Source of the DNA: Spyradosoma sp004558035
GTDB lineage: Bacteria > Verrucomicrobiota > Verrucomicrobiia > Opitutales > UBA953
Assembly: GCF_050314555.1 (NCBI RefSeq)
Contig: NZ_JBNPNH010000001.1
Coordinates: forward strand, 1-64,000
Direction of reading: 5' to 3'
Length of the DNA: 64,000 nucleotides
The notes beneath the pieces are model-generated. The model did no database searches. It saw only the letters and a list, made by a program, of their open reading frames with translations, and had not been told where the DNA came from. The position numbers were made by a program, and so were the translations under genes. Shown here piece by piece: positions 26,282 to 35,206 of the stretch (position 1 is the first letter of the stretch; each line of letters begins with the position of its first letter).

Positions 26282-28708
26282 TTAGCGGCCGGCAAGGGTC
26301 ATGAGGAATTCCGCGTTCGTGCGCGTCTTCTTCATGCGGGAGATGAGCATCTCCATCGCCTCGACGGAAGGCATGCCCTTCATCGCGCGGCGCATCGAAT
26401 ACACGCACTGCATTTCCTGCGGGTGGTAGAGCAGCTCTTCCTTGCGCGTGCCCGAGCGCTCGAAGTTGATCGCCGGGAAGATGCGCTTGTTCGCGAGGTC
26501 GCGGTCGAGGTCGAGCTCCATGTTGCCCGTGCCCTTGAATTCCTCGAAGATGACTTCGTCCATCGTCGAGCCCGTGCCGATGAGCGCGGTGCCGAGGATC
26601 GTCAGCGACCCGCCGCCTTCGATGTTGCGCGCGGAGCCGAAGAAGCGCTTCGGCTTGGCGAGCGCGCCCGCCTCGATGCCGCCGGAGAGCAGCTTGCCGC
26701 CGCTCGGCTGAAGCGTGTTGTAGGCGCGGGCGAGGCGCGTGATCGAATCGAGCAGGATGATGACGTCCATGCCGAGCTCGACCATGCGGCGCGCGCGCTC
26801 GATCACCATCTCGGCGACGTGCGCGTGGTTCTCCGCGGATTCGTCAAAGGTGGACGCGATGATCTCCGCGCCGAGCGTGTTGCGTTTGAAGTCCGTCACT
26901 TCCTCCGGGCGTTCGTCCACGAGCAGCACGATGAGCTTCGCCTTCGGCTTGTTCTTGAGAATGGCGTTCGCCATCGTCTGCAGCAGGACGGTCTTGCCGA
27001 CGCGCGGCGGCGCGACGATGAGCCCGCGCTGTCCCAGCCCGATCGGGCAGAGCAGATCGACGCAGCGCATCGACAGGTTGTTCGTCGCGTCCGGCTCCAT
27101 TTCGAGCATGATGCGCTCGGTCGGATAATACGGCGTGAGTTCGGTGAACGGCGTCAGGTGCTTGATCTCCTCCGGATTTTCGCCCATGACGGAATTGACG
27201 GCGACGACGATCGGCGCCGTCTCGCCCGGCATCGGCGGGTGGACGATCGTGTTCAGCTCATGCCCGCGCTGCAGCGAGTACTTCTTGATGAGCGAGGCGG
27301 GAACGTAGGCGGAAAGCTCGCGCACGCAAAAATTGTCTTCCGCGTAGAGCAGCAGGCCGTTGCCGTTCGCGAGCAGTTCGAGCGTTCCCGTGAGGCGGAT
27401 CGGGCGGTCCGCCTCGAACGCCGCGTTGAGAATCTTGCGGATGAGCGGGCGCCGCTGCGGATTGCGGAAGACCGGGATTTCGAGCTTGCCCGCGAACGCG
27501 ACCAGCTCGCCGATCGGCAGGCCGTAAAGCGCGTTGAAGTCGAGCGGCTCGCCCGGCGTCGTCGGCACGCGCGTCTCGACGGTCTTCGCCGGCTGCGCGG
27601 GAACGCTGCCGTCCTCGGAGGCGGGAACGGCGGGCGTCGTCTCCTTCACCAGCCGGATCGTGTGGCGCGCGCGCGCCTCCAGGTCGGCGAGAAACGAGTC
27701 GTCCTTGAGCTTGTTGTAGTCGAAGGAATTGCCGATGTCGAGCGTGCCCACTTCGGACGAGTCCGAGTTCGCGAGCGTGCCCCAGGCGGGCTTCGGCGCG
27801 TTGGAGCGGTCCTTGAATTTTTCGAAACGTCCCTGCGCGTTGAATTTGCCGCCCTGGAATTTTTCCTTCTTCGGCGTCGGCTGGAAGCGCGGCTTGCCGT
27901 TCCCGCCGAATTCGCGGCGCGGCTGCTGAGGCGCCGCTCCCTGCGCGGACGGGGCCGCCGCCGCGGGCGCGCCTTCGGACGGAGTCTGCGCGGAAGCGCC
28001 GCCCGCGGCGGGAGCGCCGTAGCGGAACGCCCCGCTCTGCGGACGAGCGGCGCGGTCCTGCGGATTGAATTTGCTCGGCTGACGCTTTTCCCAGCGGTCG
28101 CCGCGCCCGAAAAATCCGGGGCGCGCGGCGTTCCCGCCTTCGGGCTTCGGCGCGGGCGCGGCGGTTCCGGCGTCGCCTTCGCTCGGATCCGTCGCCGCGG
28201 GCGCGTCGTCGTCTTCCGGCGAATACACGTTTTCGGTGACGCGGTCGATCGGGCGCTCCGGAGAAAGGCGCGGGCGCGCGTCCTCCGGATTCACGGAGAC
28301 GGGAACGCTCGGCGCGGCGGGCCTGACTTCGCTGAAGACGGGCGCGGCGCTTTCCGCGCGGGGTTTCGGCGCGGGAGCGGGAGAGTCGTCTTCGTCCGGG
28401 TCAAAGGAAAAGAGCGGCGTCGAAGAGCGCGGCGGGCGCGCGGAAGCGGCGGGCGGAGGGAGTTCCGGCTCGGCGGGAACGGAAGCCGCGGGCGCGGACG
28501 CCGACGCGGACGGCGCGGGGGCGGGAGCTTCCGCGGGCGCCTCGTTTTCCGGGAGCGGATTCTTGCGCGGACGGCCGCGCTTAGCGGGAACCTTCACCGC
28601 CGCCTCGCCTTCCGGGAGCGGATTCTTGCGCGGACGGCCGCGCTTCGCGGGCGCCGGCTTCGCGTTTTCTTCAGAGGGATTCGGGGAGATGATGTTGTCT
28701 TCTTCCAT
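26282..28708 (-). CDS. rho: Transcription termination factor Rho with long disordered N-terminus
   Basis: This is the full Rho of the window, 808 residues. Residues 1 to about 390 are disordered, rich in Pro, Ala, Arg, Gln and Gly. They start with two near-identical KRGRPRKNPLPE boxes (22-33 and 43-54), which match the AT-hook core GRP. The conserved part follows: helical N-domain LYGLPIGELVAFAGKLE, cold-shock RNA-binding domain, and RecA-like core with APPRVGKT (about 565-573), VLLVDERPEEVTDF, LLDSITRLARAYNT and EFKGTGNMELDLDR. Its Q-loop keeps the lysine (SGGKLLSGG). N-terminal insertion domains are known in Rho of several phyla and can affect RNA binding or phase separation. Its start lies one base after the coaE stop, so translation is probably coupled. 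Confidence 0.95.
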   Translation of the reverse strand: MEEDNIISPNPSEENAKPAPAKRGRPRKNPLPEGEAAVKVPAKRGRPRKNPLPENEAPAEAPAPAPSASASAPAASVPAEPELPPPAASARPPRSSTPLFSFDPDEDDSPAPAPKPRAESAAPVFSEVRPAAPSVPVSVNPEDARPRLSPERPIDRVTENVYSPEDDDAPAATDPSEGDAGTAAPAPKPEGGNAARPGFFGRGDRWEKRQPSKFNPQDRAARPQSGAFRYGAPAAGGASAQTPSEGAPAAAAPSAQGAAPQQPRREFGGNGKPRFQPTPKKEKFQGGKFNAQGRFEKFKDRSNAPKPAWGTLANSDSSEVGTLDIGNSFDYNKLKDDSFLADLEARARHTIRLVKETTPAVPASEDGSVPAQPAKTVETRVPTTPGEPLDFNALYGLPIGELVAFAGKLEIPVFRNPQRRPLIRKILNAAFEADRPIRLTGTLELLANGNGLLLYAEDNFCVRELSAYVPASLIKKYSLQRGHELNTIVHPPMPGETAPIVVAVNSVMGENPEEIKHLTPFTELTPYYPTERIMLEMEPDATNNLSMRCVDLLCPIGLGQRGLIVAPPRVGKTVLLQTMANAILKNKPKAKLIVLLVDERPEEVTDFKRNTLGAEIIASTFDESAENHAHVAEMVIERARRMVELGMDVIILLDSITRLARAYNTLQPSGGKLLSGGIEAGALAKPKRFFGSARNIEGGGSLTILGTALIGTGSTMDEVIFEEFKGTGNMELDLDRDLANKRIFPAINFERSGTRKEELLYHPQEMQCVYSMRRAMKGMPSVEAMEMLISRMKKTRTNAEFLMTLAGR
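28547..28645. repeat. Direct repeat encoding the two AT-hook-like boxes of Rho
   Basis: A block of about 36 bp at 28547-28582 is repeated almost exactly at 28610-28645, a period of 63 bp. Both copies include GCGCGGACGGCCGCGCTT and encode KRGRPRKNPLP on the minus strand, so the boxes arose by a local duplication. Confidence 0.85.
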
Positions 28709-28709
28709 T

Positions 28710-29288
28710 TCAGTTCAAAAAATTTTTTGCGAAGATTGCGATTTGTTTTTCAAGAAATTCGGGGGAGCCGTCGTTGAACAGACAGACGTCCGCGCGGCGC
28801 GCCTTTTCCTCGATCGGCAGCTGCGCCGCGATGCGGGCGAGCGCGCGTTCCCGCGGCAGGCCGCGCTTTTCAAGACGCTCCAGCTGCACCGCCTCGGAAC
28901 AGACGAGACAGACCGTGCGGTCGAACGCGCCTTCGAGATTTTTTTCGAAAAGCAGCGGAATCTCGACGACGCAGTCTTCGCCCCGCTCTTCCGCGGCGCG
29001 GACGCGTTCCCGCCAGGCGGCTTCGATTTTGGGGTGGATGAAGTCCTCGAGCTCCTTCCGCGCGGCGGGATCGGCGAAGACGACGCGCGCGAGCCGTTCC
29101 CGGTCCACCGTTCCCGCGGGGGCGCACTCGGCGCCGAAGCGCGCGACAACGAAGGCCGCGGACGAAGATTCGGAAAGAATTTCGTGTCCGAGGGCGTCCG
29201 CGCTGACGGTCGCGCAATCGTGATTTCGGAAGGCTCGCAGTGCCGTGGATTTTCCGCAGCCGATGCCTCCCGTCAAAGCCGCTTTCAT
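28710..29288 (-). CDS. coaE: Dephospho-CoA kinase
   Basis: CoaE phosphorylates the ribose 3'-OH of dephospho-CoA, the last step of CoA synthesis. The P-loop TGGIGCGKST is at the N-terminus, with SADALGHEIL, FIHPKI and VEIPLLFEKN of the family further on. From ATG 29288 it has 192 residues; a TTG three codons upstream would give 195. The TGA stop is one base from the rho ATG. coaE next to rho is a known neighbourhood in several bacteria and here the two form an operon. Confidence 0.93.
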   Translation of the reverse strand: MKAALTGGIGCGKSTALRAFRNHDCATVSADALGHEILSESSSAAFVVARFGAECAPAGTVDRERLARVVFADPAARKELEDFIHPKIEAAWRERVRAAEERGEDCVVEIPLLFEKNLEGAFDRTVCLVCSEAVQLERLEKRGLPRERALARIAAQLPIEEKARRADVCLFNDGSPEFLEKQIAIFAKNFLN

Positions 29289-29485
29289 AGCAATCAATTA
29301 AAGGGAGTCGAATGAAAACCGAACGCATGAACGAAAAGGGGGCGAAGCCGCGCGTTCAGTGTCGCCCATCATGGACGAAGCGCCTCCCCTTGGCAAGCGC
29401 GAATCCGCTTTTCCCTTTTCCGAAAAAGGCATGGAAATTCGGCGGGAATCGTGTTTAAAATGCGCGCACCGAAACGTTTTTCCGA

Positions 29486-30640
29486 ATGAGCAAGAAATCC
29501 AACAAAAAACCGGACGTGCTGCTGTACGCGTCCCCGAACAATTCCGCCGACATGCGCTGGTTCGCGCATTTCGCGTGCGGCGACGCCTTCATCGCCTTCA
29601 CGGCGAAGGGCAAACGCATCGCCGCGATCACGATGCTCGAAATCGTGCGTTGCCGCAAGGAATCGAACTTCGACGTCGTGCTCGACATGGCGGAAGAGCT
29701 GGCGAAGCTGCGCGAGACGCAGCCCGACGCGGGAATGCCCGAGCTGATCGTCGATCTCGCGAAGCGCTACGGCGCGGAATCGTTCCGCGTGCCGCCGGAT
29801 TTCCCGTCGGGGCTTTTCGTGACGCTGCACAAGCTCGGGCTCAAGCTCGAAGTGGGCGGCACGCCGTTCTTCCCGCAGCGCGTCGTCAAGACCGAAGAGG
29901 AGCTCGAATACATCCGCGCCGGCAACCGCGCTTCCTGCGCGGGCTTCAAAGCCGTCGAAAAAATCCTCAAGGCCGCGACGATCGACAAGAAGGGCTTCCT
30001 CAAATACGAAGGCAAGACGCTGACCTCGGAACGCCTCCGCATGGCGATCGAGCACGCCTGCCTCGACGCGGGCGGCATCAACGTCGAAGGCCTCATCGCC
30101 GCCTCCGGCGAACAGGGCGTGGACTGCCACTGCTCCGGCTTCGGCCCGATCCGCGCGAACTCGCTCATCGTCTGCGACATCTTCCCGCGCATCGCGGCGA
30201 CCGGCTACTTCGGCGACATGACGCGCACGTATCTCAAAGGCAAGGCGTCGCCGGAACAGCGCAGACTCGTCGATTCCGTGAAGCAGGCGCACGACGCCGC
30301 GATCGCGCGGATCAAGGCGGGCGTGACGGGCGTGAGCGTGTACAGGGCGACCGTCGACTTCTTCGAAAAACTCGGCTACAAGGCGGGCTACGTGGACGGC
30401 GTTCCGACGGGATTCTTCCACGGGCTCGGACACGGCGTCGGGCTCAACGTGCACGAGGCTCCGAACATGGGCGGGCGCTCGCTCGCCTCGGAAAAGCTGC
30501 GCGAAAACATGGTCGTGACGGTCGAGCCGGGGCTCTACTATCCGGGCATCGGCGGCTGCCGCATCGAAGACGTCGTGGTCGTGCGCAAGGACGGCTGCGA
30601 GCTGCTTTCGAATCATCCCTACAAGTGGGAAATCGCGTGA
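29486..30640 (+). CDS. M24 family Xaa-Pro aminopeptidase-like metallopeptidase
   Basis: Creatinase/aminopeptidase P-like protein that probably removes N-terminal residues before proline or hydrolyses X-Pro dipeptides in the cytoplasm. The pita-bread fold occupies about residues 140-384 with the five metal ligands in VCDIFPR, GDMTRT, GLGHGVGLNVHE, TVEPGLY and CRIEDVVVV. The N-terminal 130 residues resemble the creatinase regulatory domain. It has 384 residues. I cannot separate PepP from PepQ by sequence alone. The gene starts a plus-strand run ending at 32897. Confidence 0.88.
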   Translation: MSKKSNKKPDVLLYASPNNSADMRWFAHFACGDAFIAFTAKGKRIAAITMLEIVRCRKESNFDVVLDMAEELAKLRETQPDAGMPELIVDLAKRYGAESFRVPPDFPSGLFVTLHKLGLKLEVGGTPFFPQRVVKTEEELEYIRAGNRASCAGFKAVEKILKAATIDKKGFLKYEGKTLTSERLRMAIEHACLDAGGINVEGLIAASGEQGVDCHCSGFGPIRANSLIVCDIFPRIAATGYFGDMTRTYLKGKASPEQRRLVDSVKQAHDAAIARIKAGVTGVSVYRATVDFFEKLGYKAGYVDGVPTGFFHGLGHGVGLNVHEAPNMGGRSLASEKLRENMVVTVEPGLYYPGIGGCRIEDVVVVRKDGCELLSNHPYKWEIA

Positions 30641-30700
30641 AGGCCTGAGGCGGCGGCGCCCGCGCGGTTCCGCCGCCTCGCCGTCTCACCGCTTCCGTTC

Positions 30701-30985
30701 GTGCGCGCGGGAACGCATTCCACCGTCATCGAAGCCGCCGAGCCGCTGATTCGGCGGCTCGACCGCGTCGCGCGCGTCTCGCGCGGCGTCATACGCGCCA
30801 ACGCGCGTTCCCGCGCGCGCACGATCAAGATCCTGCGCCTCAACGGCGGCTGGCGTCTCACGCTCGTCGCGAAGAACGCGAAGCAGGAATTTCATCTCTT
30901 CGACGTGACGCTCGAAACGCTCCGCGCCGTGCTCGCCGAAAGCGAGTTCGCGTCCTTCGAAAAAATCTTCCCTGCGGAAGAATGA
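30701..30985 (+). CDS. Small conserved protein, DUF2103-like
   Basis: A 94-residue protein starting at GTG 30701. It resembles the DUF2103 family: GTHSTVIEAAEPLIRRL at the start, a central VSRGVIRANARSRARTIKI and a beta-rich WRLTLVAKNAKQEFHLFDV. Function is unknown. It lies 60 bp after the peptidase gene and is probably on the same transcript. The first four codons are formed by a copy of the GCGGGAACG word, so the true start could lie slightly upstream; no ATG is available. The family match is from memory and moderate. Confidence 0.6.
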   Translation: MRAGTHSTVIEAAEPLIRRLDRVARVSRGVIRANARSRARTIKILRLNGGWRLTLVAKNAKQEFHLFDVTLETLRAVLAESEFASFEKIFPAEE

Positions 30986-31015
30986 TTCCGCGCCCGCGGG
31001 AAGGCGGCTCGGTGC

Positions 31016-31044
31016 TTGAAACTCCGCGCGTTCTCGTGTTTAAT
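31016..31044 (+). promoter_or_regulatory. thrB: Candidate sigma-70 promoter of thrB
   Basis: TTGAAA (31016-31021), a 17-bp spacer and TTTAAT (31039-31044) lie about 48 bp before the thrB ATG. Both boxes are close to consensus and the region is AT-rich against the background. Confidence 0.5.
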
Positions 31045-31091
31045 CGGGCGGAAAAACAACTCCCGTACTCAATTTTCCGAAAACAAACATC

Positions 31092-31994
31092 ATGAGATTC
31101 AAGATTTCCGTTCCCGCGACGAGCGCCAACGTCGGTCCGGGCTTCGACGTCATGGGCGTCGCGTTCGACATGTTCAACCGCTTCACGTTCGAGACCGGCG
31201 GCGAAGGGCTAACGATCACCGGCTGCGAACCCGCGTTTTCCACGGCGGAAACGAATCTCGTCTACACGACGCTCGTGAAGACCCTCACCAGCTACGGCCG
31301 CCAGGTGCCGCCGCTGAGCATTCATTTCGACACGGACCTGCCGCTGTGCAGCGGGCTCGGCTCGAGCTCGACCTGCATCGTCGCGGGCATCATGGCGGCG
31401 AATCAGATCGCCGGGCTGAACTTCGACAAGGCGGAGATTCTCCGCATCGCCTCCCTCATTGAAGGGCACCCGGACAACGTCGCGCCCGCGATTCTCGGCG
31501 GCTTCGTCGCGGCGATCATCGAAAACGACTTCGTCTATTGGCACGTCTATCCGATTTCCGAGGCGATCAGCTTCTACGCGCTGATGCCGGACGTCCGCGT
31601 CTCCACGGAAGAGGCGCGCGCGATTCTGCCGAAGTCCTACGGACTTTCGGACTGCATCTACAACATGTCGCGCATTCCGATTCTGCTCGAAGGGCTCGAA
31701 AAGGCGGACGAGAGGCTGATCCGCGCCGGCTGCAAGGACCGCATCCACCAGGGCTACCGCCTCAAGCTCGTTCCCGAGGGCGAAAAGGTGTTCAACTACA
31801 TCCGCGAGTCCGACAACGCCGTCACCGCCTACGTTTCCGGCGCGGGTCCGACGATCGTCGCCGTGGTCAAGAACGACGACGACGGCTTCGGCAACGAGAT
31901 CGCGGATTTCTGCGACACGCTCTCCATCCACTGGCGCGTGCGCAAGATGCACGTCAACAAACTCGGCGCGACCGTCAAGGTCATCGTGCCGTGA
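31092..31994 (+). CDS. thrB: Homoserine kinase
   Basis: GHMP-family kinase that phosphorylates L-homoserine for threonine synthesis. It shows the N-terminal VPATSANVGPGFDVMG motif, the ATP-binding glycine/serine loop LPLCSGLGSSSTCIVAG, EGHPDNVAPAILGG, and the C-terminal SGAGPTIVAVV. The length of 300 residues is normal. No threonine synthase is nearby. The leader is A-rich (GAAAACAAACATC) with no Shine-Dalgarno. A rodZ-like gene follows after 69 bp. Confidence 0.95.
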   Translation: MRFKISVPATSANVGPGFDVMGVAFDMFNRFTFETGGEGLTITGCEPAFSTAETNLVYTTLVKTLTSYGRQVPPLSIHFDTDLPLCSGLGSSSTCIVAGIMAANQIAGLNFDKAEILRIASLIEGHPDNVAPAILGGFVAAIIENDFVYWHVYPISEAISFYALMPDVRVSTEEARAILPKSYGLSDCIYNMSRIPILLEGLEKADERLIRAGCKDRIHQGYRLKLVPEGEKVFNYIRESDNAVTAYVSGAGPTIVAVVKNDDDGFGNEIADFCDTLSIHWRVRKMHVNKLGATVKVIVP

Positions 31995-32063
31995 AGATTT
32001 TTCCAAAAAACGCTTGCGATAAAACCGCCGCGAATTTGAATTTTTAAGGCAGAAGAAAAAGCA

Positions 32064-32897
32064 ATGAGCACCGCAGACAACATGATTTCCATCGGGCAGA
32101 AACTCAAAAGCGCCCGCGAAAAGCTCGCGTTGGACGAGCGCGGCGTTTCCGACCGCACGCACATCCGCCGCCATTACATCATCGCGATGGAAAACGACGA
32201 TTTCGACTCCATCGACCTCGCGCCCGTCTACCGCATCGGCTTTCTGCGCATTTACGCCAAGCTCCTCAAGCTCGACGCCGACGCGCTCGTCGCCGAATAC
32301 AAGGAGACGCTCGCGAAGTCTTCCGGCGCGCGCGGCGGCACGTTCCGTCTCGTCGGGCGCGCCGTTTCCTCCGGCGACGAAGCGGACGATTCGTCGTTTT
32401 CGGGCGGCGCTTCCGCCAAGCCCGCGCGCGCTGCGAAGGGTCTCGCGCTCGTCGCGGCGGGCGCGCTCGTCGTCGTCGCGGCCGGCGTTCTCGTCGCGGT
32501 GAAATCCTGTGCTCCGGCGGGCGATTCCGTCGCCGCGGGAACGGTCGCCGCGGAGGAAAACGGCGTCGCCTACGAAATCGAGCTCGTCTCCAACGCGAAT
32601 CAGAAAATCACGATCCAGGAAAACTACAAAGGCTGGGACGCCGAAGCGAAGAAGGCCGTCGCGGGCGCCGTCGTTCTCGACGAATACGTTCCCGCCGGTC
32701 GCGGCAAGAAGCTCACCGTGCACGGGACGATCTTCATCCGCGAAGAGCAGCTCGGCGGCTGCGAAATCAAATATCCTTCCGACGCGGCGTTCAAGAACGC
32801 GCTTCCGGGCAAGACGGTCGTGATCGCGCCGAACGAAGACGCCCGCAAGCTCAAGGGCACGAAAAGCGCCTCCTGGATCATCAATCCGCAGAACTGA
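32064..32897 (+). CDS. RodZ-like membrane protein with helix-turn-helix
   Basis: 277 residues with RodZ architecture: a cytoplasmic HTH domain (about 8-75, GQKLKSAREKLALDERGVSD), a Gly/Ser/Ala linker, one membrane helix (about 127-147), and a periplasmic beta-rich domain of about 115 residues like the RodZ C-terminal domain. RodZ ties MreB to the membrane to control rod shape. The HTH in this family binds MreB and not DNA. No mre or mrd gene is in the window, so the assignment rests on domain order. Confidence 0.75.
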   Translation: MSTADNMISIGQKLKSAREKLALDERGVSDRTHIRRHYIIAMENDDFDSIDLAPVYRIGFLRIYAKLLKLDADALVAEYKETLAKSSGARGGTFRLVGRAVSSGDEADDSSFSGGASAKPARAAKGLALVAAGALVVVAAGVLVAVKSCAPAGDSVAAGTVAAEENGVAYEIELVSNANQKITIQENYKGWDAEAKKAVAGAVVLDEYVPAGRGKKLTVHGTIFIREEQLGGCEIKYPSDAAFKNALPGKTVVIAPNEDARKLKGTKSASWIINPQN

Positions 32898-32919
32898 ACG
32901 TTCCCGCGATTTTCTCCGC

Positions 32920-32959
32920 AAAAAAAACGCGCGACGCCTCGGACGTCGCGCGTTTTTTT
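32920..32959. terminator. Bidirectional terminator between the rodZ-like gene and lutC
   Basis: A perfect 10-bp stem ACGCGCGACG/CGTCGCGCGT (32927-32936 with 32944-32953) is flanked by A7 and T7 runs, between convergent genes. Confidence 0.9.
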
Positions 32960-33008
32960 GCGGTCCGGAAAAGCGCGCCCGCGCGTTCCCGCGACGGCTT
33001 CCCCGCTC

Positions 33009-33701
33009 TTACGCGTCGATGAGGAAGACGAAGAGCTCCTTCGGGCCGTGGGCGCCGAGGACGAGAATGCGCTCGATGTCGCCCGTGCGCGAGGGCCCCG
33101 TGATGAAGCCGAGGCAGTCCGGAAGATCGTCGCCGTATTTTTCGCGGACGAGCGCGTAGGCGTCCGTGAGGTCGCCGACGAGCTGCGACTTCTTCGCGAG
33201 CACGACGTGCACCGGCGGCAGAATCGAAAGAGCGCGGCCGCCGCTCGCGCGCGTGGAGAACATCACGCTGCCCGTCTGCGCGACGAGGCATTCACACTCG
33301 GAGACGCCGGCATCCATGGTCTCGAGCGCGTTTTTGTCGTAGCCGTCGTCGGTGAAGATCGTCACGGATTCCGCGGGAACGACCGCCCCGCAGAGCGGCG
33401 CGCGGTGCGCGGCGATTTTTTTCCAGCCGCGTTCGGCGCGGAGGGCGTCGAGCTTCGCGCGCGCGTCTTCGAGGCTCGCGCAGACGACGAGATTGCCTTT
33501 GAGCGCGTCGAGGTTCTTCGCGAAAATCTCTTCGCGCTCAGCGGGCGTCGTTCCCGCGGGCGGCATGGCGTCGCGGAAGTCGCGCGTATATTCGGGCGCG
33601 GGTTTCGGGTCGTGGCGCGAATAAATCTGCGCGGGCGTGGGCGCGGGAGCGCGAAGCGCCTCGCGGATGCGGGAAAGGATTTTTTCTTTGCTGTCGTTCA
33701 T
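33009..33701 (-). CDS. lutC: Lactate utilisation protein C (LUD domain)
   Basis: LutC is the third part of the LutABC complex, which oxidises L-lactate to pyruvate. The LUD domain covers most of the 230 residues, with LVAQTGSVMFSTRASGGRAL and PPVHVVLAKKSQLVGDL as hallmarks. It lies 29 bp after lutB and ends the operon. All three subunits are present in the window. Confidence 0.9.
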   Translation of the reverse strand: MNDSKEKILSRIREALRAPAPTPAQIYSRHDPKPAPEYTRDFRDAMPPAGTTPAEREEIFAKNLDALKGNLVVCASLEDARAKLDALRAERGWKKIAAHRAPLCGAVVPAESVTIFTDDGYDKNALETMDAGVSECECLVAQTGSVMFSTRASGGRALSILPPVHVVLAKKSQLVGDLTDAYALVREKYGDDLPDCLGFITGPSRTGDIERILVLGAHGPKELFVFLIDA

Positions 33702-33730
33702 GGGACTTTAAATTTTTTTGACAGGAATCG

Positions 33731-35131
33731 TCAGTTCTTGCTCTCTTCTTTGAAGCGTTCGCGGAAGGAGCGTTTCGGCGGCGGCGGAAGGTCGCGCGTG
33801 CCCGTCCAGCCGTAGAGCAGCGTGCCCGGGATTTTTCCGGCGAGCTTCGCGAGCGGGCCCGACGCGCGCGCGAGCTTTCCCGCGAGCGCGTAGAGCTTCG
33901 GCCGCGAAAACACGAAATTGAAGCCGAAGAAGATGAGCCGCCAGAGCGGGCTCGGCGAAAGGCGCGTCGCGTTGCGGCGGTTTTCGAGCAGGTGCTCGTG
34001 AATGTCAATCTTGACCGGGCACGCCTGCGTGCACGCGCCGCACAGCGACGAGGAATACGACAGGTGCTGCCAGTTTTTCGTGCCGCGCAGGTGCGGCGTG
34101 ATGAGAGAGCCGATCGGTCCCTGATACGTCGTGCCGTAGCTGAGCCCGCCGATGTTCTTGAAGACGGGGCAGACGTTCAGGCACGCGCCGCAGCGCATGC
34201 AGTGGAGCGCGTCGCGGTGTTCGGCGTCGGCGAGCAGCGCCGTACGGTTGTTGTCCAGCAGAACGACGTGGAACTGCTCCGGGCCGTCGGGATTCTCCGC
34301 CGTGCGCGGTCCCGCGTACTGCGTGTTGTAGCCGGTGAGCGGCTGACCCGCGCCCGCGGTCGCGAGCATCGGCAGAAAGAGCGCGAGGTCTTCGAGCCGC
34401 GGCACGACTTTTTCGATGCCGACGAGCACGAGATGAATCTTCGGCATCGCCGCGGAAAGGCGGGAATTGCCTTCGTTTTCGGTGACGGAAATCATGCCGT
34501 CGCGCGCGACGATGAAGTTCGCGCCCGTGATGCCCATGTCCGCCTCGAGATATTTGCGGCGCAGGTATTCGCGCGCGATCATCGTCAGCTCTTCCGGGTT
34601 GTTCGTGTCGCGGGAATGAATGTTTTCCTGAAAAAGCCGGTTGATCTCGTCGCGCTTCACGTGCATGCACGGGAAAACGAAGTGGAACGGCGGCTCCTTG
34701 CGCAGCTGCTGAATGAACTCGCCGAGGTCGCTTTCGACGACTTCCGTTCCCGCCTCGATCAGCGCCTCGTTGAGGTGGATTTCCTCCGAGGTCATGCACT
34801 TGGACTTGATGATTTTTTTGACGCCGTTGTCGCGCGCAACCTTCAGAATGTAGTTGCGTGCCTCGCTCGGCGTTCCCGCGAAGAAGACTTTGCCGCCGCG
34901 CGCCTCGATCTTCTTCGCGAAGATTTCGAGATTTTCGGCAAGATTGTTCAGCGCTTCGTACTTGGTCTGCGCGGCGCAGGTGCGCGCCTTCTGCCAGTCG
35001 CGGAAGGCGCCCTTGTTGCGGTCGCGCGCGGCGTAGTAGCCGCCGAGCGCCTTGTAGATGAAGTCGCGCCGTGCGCCGTTCCGCGCGGCTTCGCCGCTGG
35101 CGTGCTTGAAAATGGTCTGAGGTGTGGACAT
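33731..35131 (-). CDS. lutB: Lactate utilisation iron-sulfur protein LutB
   Basis: Iron-sulfur subunit of LutABC. An N-terminal LUD-like domain (about 60-290) precedes two 4Fe-4S clusters, CMRCGACLNVCPVF and SSLCGACTQACPVKI, and a C-terminal LutB domain. It has 466 residues, normal for the family. lutA lies upstream on the same strand but is separated from lutB by a four-helix-bundle gene and its flanking inverted repeats, which is not the usual contiguous order. Confidence 0.92.
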   Translation of the reverse strand: MSTPQTIFKHASGEAARNGARRDFIYKALGGYYAARDRNKGAFRDWQKARTCAAQTKYEALNNLAENLEIFAKKIEARGGKVFFAGTPSEARNYILKVARDNGVKKIIKSKCMTSEEIHLNEALIEAGTEVVESDLGEFIQQLRKEPPFHFVFPCMHVKRDEINRLFQENIHSRDTNNPEELTMIAREYLRRKYLEADMGITGANFIVARDGMISVTENEGNSRLSAAMPKIHLVLVGIEKVVPRLEDLALFLPMLATAGAGQPLTGYNTQYAGPRTAENPDGPEQFHVVLLDNNRTALLADAEHRDALHCMRCGACLNVCPVFKNIGGLSYGTTYQGPIGSLITPHLRGTKNWQHLSYSSSLCGACTQACPVKIDIHEHLLENRRNATRLSPSPLWRLIFFGFNFVFSRPKLYALAGKLARASGPLAKLAGKIPGTLLYGWTGTRDLPPPPKRSFRERFKEESKN

Positions 35132-35178
35132 GGGAAATTGTTTAACAGGGATTTTTAGGATTTTAAGGAAGAGATTAC

Positions 35179-35206
35179 AGGTTAAAAGGTTAAGAGGTTA
35201 AGGATC
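35179..35206. repeat. AGGTTA octamer repeat, left arm
   Basis: AGGTTA begins at 35179, 35187 and 35195, an exact 8-bp period. It overlaps the stop codon of the four-helix-bundle gene and is inverted relative to the right arm at 35603-35640. Confidence 0.8.
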
